From: Ruminiclostridium sp.
Lineage (GTDB): Bacteria; Bacillota; Clostridia; Oscillospirales; Oscillospiraceae
Assembly (NCBI GenBank): GCA_022792035.1
Contig: JAAWAE010000056.1
Span: 1-34,622 of the forward strand
Direction of reading: 5' to 3'
DNA: 34,622 nt
Shown in pieces: positions 29,168-34,622 of this stretch. The position numbers were made by a program, and so were the translations under genes. Position 1 is the stretch's first letter; every line of letters starts with the position of its first letter. A model generated the notes under the pieces. That model was not told where the DNA came from, made no database searches, and worked only from the letters and a program-made list of their open reading frames with translations.

Positions 29168-29196
29168 ACTGTAGCATAGGGGGCGAGGGTTGTCAA
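29168..29196 (-). promoter_or_regulatory. Promoter of dcd
   Basis: TTGACA (complement of 29191-29196), 17-bp spacer, TACAGT (complement of 29168-29173), squeezed between the toxin stop codon and dcd. Confidence 0.75.
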
Positions 29197-29202
29197 GAAA
29201 CT

Positions 29203-29466
29203 CTATTTCTCGCCATAATGCGTACCGCACTGGGCAATGTCAAGAATCCCATCCCGCACCCTATAAATCAGGCGGTTCTCGCTGTCGATCCGTCGGCTCC
29301 ACCAGCCGCCCCACTCCCCTTTCAACGGCTCAGGCTTTCCCAGCCCGCGAAAGGGGTCCCGCTCCGCGTCCCGGATCAGCTGGTTGATCCGCTGGAGCAG
29401 CTTCCGGTCCCGTTTCTGCCAGCCCACATATTCCTCCCACGCATCGTCCGACCAATTCTTGTTCAT
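29203..29466 (-). CDS. yoeB: YoeB-family toxin (ribosome-dependent mRNA endonuclease)
   Basis: An 87-residue RelE-superfamily toxin. The catalytic residues of E. coli YoeB are kept at the very same numbers: Glu46, Arg65 and His83, with Tyr84 following. Motifs KPEPLKG, WWSRRID, NRLIYRV and CGTHY are typical. YoeB cleaves mRNA at the ribosomal A site during translation. The start overlaps the antitoxin stop by four bases (ATGA), the standard antitoxin-first arrangement. Confidence 0.94.
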   Translation of the reverse strand: MNKNWSDDAWEEYVGWQKRDRKLLQRINQLIRDAERDPFRGLGKPEPLKGEWGGWWSRRIDSENRLIYRVRDGILDIAQCGTHYGEK

Positions 29467-29726
29467 GCGGGATCATCCTCCAGCAGGTCATGCTGCGTAC
29501 CCCGTCCGGCATCCAGATCCCCGATGGAGCGGCGCAAAACCGCCTGGTTCGCCTCTCCCCAAAACGGGTCCGTGGAAATCTCAAAGGGGATGCGGTGTTC
29601 CCGGATCACCGTCTTGGCAAAAAGGTTTACCGCCACAGAAGCGTTCATGCCCACCTCGGCACAAAAGGCGTCAAATCTCCGCTTGACCTCCTCATCCATG
29701 CGCACGCTTAATGTCGTTTGTCCCAT
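29463..29726 (-). CDS. RelB/DinJ-type antitoxin (87 aa)
   Basis: An 87-residue antitoxin with an N-terminal ribbon-helix-helix (TTLSVRMDEEVKRRFDAFCA, then GMNASVAVNLFAKTVIRE and the IPFEI that follows in DinJ/RelB). The C-terminal tail (WGEANQAVLRRSIGDLDAG) would wrap the toxin. YoeB is normally paired with YefM/Phd antitoxins; here it has a RelB/DinJ partner. ATG at 29726 with GGGAGGG. It would also repress its own promoter. Confidence 0.88.
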   Translation of the reverse strand: MGQTTLSVRMDEEVKRRFDAFCAEVGMNASVAVNLFAKTVIREHRIPFEISTDPFWGEANQAVLRRSIGDLDAGRGTQHDLLEDDPA

Positions 29727-29754
29727 ATCGTGACCCTCCCGTCTTTTTTCATAA

Positions 29755-29783
29755 AACGTAACACAATAGAGATACATTGTCAA
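29755..29783 (-). promoter_or_regulatory. Promoter and operator of the toxin-antitoxin operon
   Basis: TTGACA (complement of 29778-29783), 17-bp spacer, TACGTT (complement of 29755-29760). An inverted repeat ACAAT-N8-ATTGT (29763-29780) overlaps the spacer and -35. From here to 29965 I see no gene. Confidence 0.65.
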
Positions 29784-29965
29784 GCAGAAAAGGACAGTAA
29801 ATCCTCCCCCATTTTCTTCCAACCGAATCTTCGCCGCCCCAAATGCCCCCCTATACCCGTCCGAGACCTAGGATTCAGCCCCCCCTTTCGTATGAGTTAG
29901 ACGAAAACAACACAGGGGGACGGAAAAAGGATGGAGAAAGTCCATAAAAAAGTCGAAGTTTTGCA

Positions 29966-29994
29966 TTGACATCCGCTTTTTCTAGTGCCATAAT
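29966..29994 (+). promoter_or_regulatory. Promoter of the polyferredoxin/PFOR operon
   Basis: Perfect TTGACA (29966-29971), 17-bp spacer, CATAAT (29989-29994). Confidence 0.8.
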
Positions 29995-30037
29995 GAGGGC
30001 GGTATCAAACCGTATTCTCGCAAAGAAGGGAAAGGAC

Positions 30038-31315
30038 ATGATGTCGATGCAATCTATGCAAACGCAAGTCCGGAAGTTCCTTCCGGGCGGGGACTGTACC
30101 GGCCGAGGTGGCTGCGGCTTCGCATCCTGCGATGACTGCGCCAAAGCCATCGCGGCAGGCAGTCCCGTAAATCTGTGCCCAGCCTGCGACGAGGAGGCTA
30201 TTGCCGCCATCGCCCAGATCACGGGCGGGGAAATACTTCCCCCACGCTGTGAAACGGCGTTCATCAAATGCTCCGGCTCCGCCGCCGGCAAGGCTAGGCT
30301 GAAGGTCTTCGCTGCCTGCGAAGAAGCCGTGAAGAGCGGCTTCACCCCCGGCGAATGTACCTACGGCTGCGTGGGCGCCGGCTCCTGCGCCGCCGCCTGC
30401 ACCTTTGACGCACTCCATGTGGTCAATGGCGTCGCCACGGTGGACAAGGAGAAATGCAACGGCTGCGGCGCCTGCGCCAATGCCTGCGTGCAAAAGCTCA
30501 TCCATATGGTCCCCGAGGACGCCTCCAACTTCGTCCCCTGCTCCAATCAGGACGAAGAGGAAGTCGCCCTGCATATGTGCGGCTACAGCTGTATCGGCTG
30601 CGGCGACTGCGCGGAAGCCTGCCCCGAGGAGGCCATCACCGTGGTGGACAACCGAGCGGTGATCGACTATGAAAAATGCGTGGGCTGCGCCGCCTGTACC
30701 GTGGCCTGCCGCAAGAAAATCATCGTGGACACCTACCACGACCTGACCAAGCTCAAACCCACCACCGCCTTCGTGCGCTGCCGGGGCGGCTGGTACAACC
30801 ATCAGGTCTACGCCGCCGCCGGGGCCGCTACCTGCCGGGAGGCATCCAAGCTGGACTTGGACAACCACTGCTCCTATGGCTGCGCCGGTTTTGGTGACTG
30901 CGCCCAGGCCTGCCGCTTTGACGCCATCTCCCTGGTCAACGGGACCGCGAAGGTGGACCCGGACAAGTGCGTGGGCTGTACCGCCTGTGTCTATGTCTGT
31001 CCCCAAGAGCTGCCCGTCATTGTCCCCTACAAGGGCGCGAAGCTGGTGCCCTGCTCCTCCAAGGACGACCCCGAGACCCGCAAAAAACTCTGCTGGGTCA
31101 GCTGCATCGGCTGCGGCGACTGCGCCGCCAACTGTCCCGACGGGCTCATCCACCTGGAGGACGGCCGGGCCGTGATCGCCCCCGAGCGCTGTGAGGACTG
31201 CAACATCTGCTCCTACGTCTGCCCCAACAACGTCATCACCGGGCGGGACTTGCCGGAATATACTTATCTTCAGATCCGTGCCCTGGCGGCACAGGAAGGA
31301 GGCGCGGCCCTATGA
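30038..31315 (+). CDS. RnfB-like polyferredoxin with duplicated cluster module (425 aa)
   Basis: A 425-residue iron-sulfur protein without membrane segment. It opens with an RnfB-type Fe-S site (LPGGDCTGRGGCGFASCDDC). Two similar modules of about 120 residues follow (about 130-250 and 290-415), each with CTYGC/CSYGC, a CxGCxAC ferredoxin pair, CSCIGCGDC-type sites and a closing CxxCxxC pattern, so up to nine [4Fe-4S] clusters are possible by motif count. ATG at 30038 after AAGGGAAAGG. Its stop overlaps the PFOR start (ATGA). I infer that it takes electrons from PFOR, or links PFOR to an Rnf-like or hydrogenase system. Confidence 0.88.
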   Translation: MMSMQSMQTQVRKFLPGGDCTGRGGCGFASCDDCAKAIAAGSPVNLCPACDEEAIAAIAQITGGEILPPRCETAFIKCSGSAAGKARLKVFAACEEAVKSGFTPGECTYGCVGAGSCAAACTFDALHVVNGVATVDKEKCNGCGACANACVQKLIHMVPEDASNFVPCSNQDEEEVALHMCGYSCIGCGDCAEACPEEAITVVDNRAVIDYEKCVGCAACTVACRKKIIVDTYHDLTKLKPTTAFVRCRGGWYNHQVYAAAGAATCREASKLDLDNHCSYGCAGFGDCAQACRFDAISLVNGTAKVDPDKCVGCTACVYVCPQELPVIVPYKGAKLVPCSSKDDPETRKKLCWVSCIGCGDCAANCPDGLIHLEDGRAVIAPERCEDCNICSYVCPNNVITGRDLPEYTYLQIRALAAQEGGAAL

Positions 31316-34300
31316 AAGATATAAGACCCTTCAAAAGTATGGATGCCAACATGGCAGCCGGCCATGTGGCATACGCCTACACTGAGGTCGCGGCCATCTA
31401 TCCCATCACCCCCTCCTCCCCCATGGCGGAGGACGTGGACGAGTGGGCCAACCAGGACCGGCGCAACCTCTTCGGCAACCGGGTGAACATCGTGGAGATG
31501 GAATCCGAGGCCGGCGCTGCCGGTGCCGTCCATGGCTCCCTGTCCACCGGCGCCCTGACCACTACCTTCACCGCCTCCCAGGGCCTGCTGCTGATGATCC
31601 CCAATCTCTACAAGATCGCCGGCGAGGGCCTGCCCGGCGTGTTCCATGTGGCAGCCCGGACCCTGACCACCCACGCTCTGTCCATCTTCGGCGACCATCA
31701 GGATGTGATGGCCTGCCGTGGTACCGGCATGGCTATGCTGGTCTCCAGCACCCCCCAGGAGGTCATGGACCTGGCCCCGGTGGCCCACTTAGCCGCGATT
31801 CAGGCCAGCATGGGCTTCATCCACTTCTTCGACGGCTTCCGAACCTCGCATGAGATCAAGAAAGTGCGCACCTGGAGCTATGCCGACCTGAAGGATATGA
31901 TGGATTGGGATGCCCTGGCCCGCTTCCGCGCCCAGGCCAACCTCCCCGCCCATCCCTACCACAGAGGCTCCAACGAGCCCCCCGAGACCTTCTTCCAGCA
32001 CCGTGAAGCCTCCAACACCGCTTACAATGATCTGGTGGGCGTCGTGGTGGAGAACATGAACAAGGTCAACGAGAAGCTGGGCACCCACTATAAACCCTTC
32101 AACTACTATGGCGCCCCCGATGCCACTGATGTCATCGTCGCCATGGGCTCCGTCTGCGGCACCCTGGAGGAGGTCGTGGACGTGATGACTGCTCAGGGCA
32201 AGAAGGTCGGCGTGCTGGAGGTCCACCTCTTCCGTCCCTTCTCCGCCAAGCATCTGCTCTCGGAACTGCCGGAGAGCGTGGAGCGCATCGCCGTTCTGGA
32301 CCGGACCAAGGAGCCCGGCGCTTTCGGCGAACCCTTGTATCTGGATATCGTCTCCGCCCTCAACGACGCCGGAAAGAACAGCATCCGGGTCATCGGCGGC
32401 CGCTACGGCCTGTCCTCCAAGGACACCACCCCCGCCGATATGTACTCCGTCTATCAGCACCTGGCCAAGGGCGGGCACAACCACTTCACCGTGAGCATCC
32501 AAGACGATGTGACCCATCTCTCCATCGAACCCTGCGCCTTCGAGATGCCTCACGATCCCACCCAGGCTTCCGTGAAGTTCTGGGGCATCGGCTCCGACGG
32601 TCTGGTGGGCGCCTCCAAGAACACCTCCAAGATCATCGGTGACCACACCGACAAGTACGTTCAGGCGTACTTCCAATATGACTCCAAAAAGTCCGGCGGC
32701 CTGACCATCAGCCACCTGCGCTTCGGCGACAAGCCCATCCGCTCCTCCTACTATGTGGGCGCGGCGGACTGCGTGGTCTGCGGCAACCCCGCCTATATCG
32801 GCAAGTACGATATGGTCAAGGACATCAAGCCCGGCGGCGTCTTCCTGCTCAACTGTGCCTGGGAGGGCGAGGAGCTGGAAGCCCATCTGCCCGCCGACGT
32901 CAAGCGTCAGCTGGCCCAGAAGCACATCAAGCTCTACACCTGCGACGCCGTGGAGCTGGCCCGGGGCATCGGCCTGAAGGGCCGCATCAACACCATCCTG
33001 CAGTCCGCTTACTTCAAGCTGGCCGGGCTCATCCCCGAGGAAGAGGCCATCGAGTATATGCGCCGGGGCATCGTCAAGGACTATGCCGCCAAGGGCCAGA
33101 AGATCGTGGACATGAACATGGCCGCCGTCCGGGCCGGGCAGGAGGCCGCGAAAGAGGTCTCCGTCCCCGCCAGCTGGGCCGACGCCGTAGACGCCCCCAA
33201 GGAAGCGGCCAAGCTGCGCACCGTCAACGACGAGCAGGACGCCTATGTCCGCAACATCCTCATCCCCACCAACGACCTCAAGGGCGACAGCCTGCCGGTC
33301 TCTTCCTTTATGCCCTATGTCACCGGCAAGGTACCCTCCGGCACCTCCGCCTTTGAAAAGCGGGGCATCGCGGTGGATATCCCCGTGTGGCACGCGGAGA
33401 ACTGTACCCAGTGCAACTGGTGCGCCGCGGTCTGTCCTCACGGCGTGGTCCGTCCCTTCATCCTAAAGGAGGCAGACGCTAAGGATCTGGTCACCGCACC
33501 CTGCAAGAGTGAACCGGGCAAGCGGTTCCTAGTGGCCATTTCCGCCCAGGACTGCACCGCCTGCGGCTCCTGCGCCGAGATGTGCCCCGCCCGGAACAAG
33601 GCCCTCACCATGGAGAGCGCCGCAGGACGGATGGCCCAGGATCAGGAGATTTTCGAGTATGCCAAGGAGAAGGGCATCCAGGAGGGCTCTCCCGAGAATG
33701 TCCGCACCTCTCAGCTGCTGCGGCCCTATCTGGAATACTCCGGGGCCTGCCCCGGCTGCGGCGAGACCCCCTATGCCAAGATGGTCACCCAGCTCTTCGG
33801 CGACCACGCCATCATCGCCAACGCCACCGGCTGCTCCTCCATCTGGGGCGCTTCCGTGCCCAGTATGCCCTATGTCATCGACGAGAACGGCAAGGGTCCC
33901 GCCTGGGCCAACTCCCTGTTCGAGGACAACGCCGAGTTCGGCTACGGCATGGCTGTGAGTATGCGCACCCGCCGCAATGCCCTGGCTGTGGTGATCCGCC
34001 GCATGTCCGCCAAACCCAACTTCGGCCGCACCGCCAAGTTCTGGCTGGAGAAGATGAACACCCCCGAAGCCGCCGGTCTGGGCGAGGCCCTGCTGGCTTT
34101 GTGCAAACTCTATCCCGAGGACCCCGACGCCCAGTATGTCATGGCCAACACCGACCTGCTGCCCCGTCCCTCCATGTGGCTCTTCGGCGGCGACGGCTGG
34201 GCGTATGACATCGGCTACGGCGGCTTGGACCACATCCTGGCCTCCCGTGAAAACTTCAATGTCCTGGTCTTCGATACCGAGGTTTACTCCAACACCGGCG

Positions 34301-34622
34301 GACAGTCCTCCAAGGCAACTCCCACCGGCGCCGTGGCCCGCTTCGCCGACGGCGGCAAGATCACCGGCAAGAAAGACTTGGCCCAGATCGCCATGGCCTA
34401 CGGCCACATCTATGTCGCCCAGGTGGCCATGGGTGCCAACCCCGCCCAGACCCTCCGGGCCATCAAGGAAGCAGAAAGCTATGACGGGCCCTCCCTCATC
34501 ATCGCCTATGCCCCCTGTATCAACCACGGCCTCAAGGCCGGCATGAACCGCTCCATGCTGGAGATGAAGAAGGCCGTCCGTGCAGGCTATTGGAACCTGC
34601 TGCGTTTCGATCCCCGTCTGAC
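31312..34622 (+). CDS. nifJ: Pyruvate:ferredoxin (flavodoxin) oxidoreductase, partial at window end
   Basis: At least 1103 residues in one continuous frame, cut by the window edge; full-length homologues are about 1170-1190. It decarboxylates pyruvate with CoA to acetyl-CoA, reducing ferredoxin. The pyruvate-binding N-domain has YPITPSSPMAE, the CoA-domain and gamma domain follow, two ferredoxin clusters are at CTQCNWCAAVCP and CTACGSCAEMCP, and the thiamine-diphosphate domain has ACPGCGETPY, ATGCSS, GDGWAYDIGYGG and TEVYSNTGGQ. This is the homodimeric all-in-one form. It starts inside the polyferredoxin stop, so the two are co-translated. Confidence 0.96.
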   Translation, partial: MKDIRPFKSMDANMAAGHVAYAYTEVAAIYPITPSSPMAEDVDEWANQDRRNLFGNRVNIVEMESEAGAAGAVHGSLSTGALTTTFTASQGLLLMIPNLYKIAGEGLPGVFHVAARTLTTHALSIFGDHQDVMACRGTGMAMLVSSTPQEVMDLAPVAHLAAIQASMGFIHFFDGFRTSHEIKKVRTWSYADLKDMMDWDALARFRAQANLPAHPYHRGSNEPPETFFQHREASNTAYNDLVGVVVENMNKVNEKLGTHYKPFNYYGAPDATDVIVAMGSVCGTLEEVVDVMTAQGKKVGVLEVHLFRPFSAKHLLSELPESVERIAVLDRTKEPGAFGEPLYLDIVSALNDAGKNSIRVIGGRYGLSSKDTTPADMYSVYQHLAKGGHNHFTVSIQDDVTHLSIEPCAFEMPHDPTQASVKFWGIGSDGLVGASKNTSKIIGDHTDKYVQAYFQYDSKKSGGLTISHLRFGDKPIRSSYYVGAADCVVCGNPAYIGKYDMVKDIKPGGVFLLNCAWEGEELEAHLPADVKRQLAQKHIKLYTCDAVELARGIGLKGRINTILQSAYFKLAGLIPEEEAIEYMRRGIVKDYAAKGQKIVDMNMAAVRAGQEAAKEVSVPASWADAVDAPKEAAKLRTVNDEQDAYVRNILIPTNDLKGDSLPVSSFMPYVTGKVPSGTSAFEKRGIAVDIPVWHAENCTQCNWCAAVCPHGVVRPFILKEADAKDLVTAPCKSEPGKRFLVAISAQDCTACGSCAEMCPARNKALTMESAAGRMAQDQEIFEYAKEKGIQEGSPENVRTSQLLRPYLEYSGACPGCGETPYAKMVTQLFGDHAIIANATGCSSIWGASVPSMPYVIDENGKGPAWANSLFEDNAEFGYGMAVSMRTRRNALAVVIRRMSAKPNFGRTAKFWLEKMNTPEAAGLGEALLALCKLYPEDPDAQYVMANTDLLPRPSMWLFGGDGWAYDIGYGGLDHILASRENFNVLVFDTEVYSNTGGQSSKATPTGAVARFADGGKITGKKDLAQIAMAYGHIYVAQVAMGANPAQTLRAIKEAESYDGPSLIIAYAPCINHGLKAGMNRSMLEMKKAVRAGYWNLLRFDPRL

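Noticed and set aside
31789-33441. A 550-residue minus-strand open frame inside the PFOR gene, and a similar one at 33529-34527
   Set aside because: The plus strand encodes PFOR without interruption there; the frames are rich in Gly, Val, Asp and His as typical for antisense of GC-rich genes.
1-34622. tRNA, rRNA or CRISPR arrays
   Set aside because: No cloverleaf, ribosomal motif or regularly spaced repeat was seen; the only direct repeats are the two RHH modules.

Overview
The window looks like a chromosomal segment of a gut-type anaerobic Clostridia, most likely an Oscillospiraceae/Ruminococcaceae relative. The evidence is its Firmicutes-style GGAGG ribosome sites and TTGACA/TATAAT promoters, GC-rich core genes, a PyrK/PyrD class 1B pyrimidine operon, PPi-type phosphofructokinase, pyruvate:ferredoxin oxidoreductase and hybrid kinases. 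The organism is inferred from gene content only.

Region 1 (about 1-4150) is an accessory island of lower GC. It holds an endolysin C-terminal fragment, an XRE regulator, two tandem copies of one module, a second XRE regulator and an IS30-family transposase. Each module has a candidate small RNA, a leftward 42-45 aa protein, a divergent promoter with three operator-like repeats, and a rightward Arc-like ribbon-helix-helix (RHH) protein. The operators and the DNA-reading strand of the RHH protein differ between the copies, while the flanking parts are nearly identical.

Region 2 (4157-9900, minus strand) is a compact de novo pyrimidine operon, pyrC-pyrK-pyrD-pyrF-pyrE-pyrB-pyrI, with mostly overlapping genes, one promoter with a short leader and a terminator.

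Region 3 (10028-17185) is a signalling cluster: a lone receiver protein, a hybrid kinase with receiver and Hpt domains, and a second hybrid kinase whose C-terminus is a whole DegV-type lipid-binding domain. A convergent GGDEF protein has lost the GGDEF signature but keeps an I-site-like RxxD.

Region 4 (17209-24400) carries a small self-regulated XRE/membrane-protein operon, divergent PPi-phosphofructokinase overlapping a lipoprotein gene, a YyaL-type thioredoxin-fold protein, and a leftward group with an exported two-part protein and an FMN-binding protein.

Region 5 (24433-29783) has an FHA domain fused to a SEDS glycosyltransferase, translationally coupled to a small class B PBP. It also has an EamA-type transporter behind a leader with an intrinsic terminator, dCTP deaminase, and a YoeB toxin paired with a RelB/DinJ-type antitoxin.

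Region 6 (29966-end) is a polyferredoxin gene overlapping the pyruvate:ferredoxin oxidoreductase gene, which runs off the window. They probably form one electron-transfer unit. No tRNA, rRNA or CRISPR array was seen.
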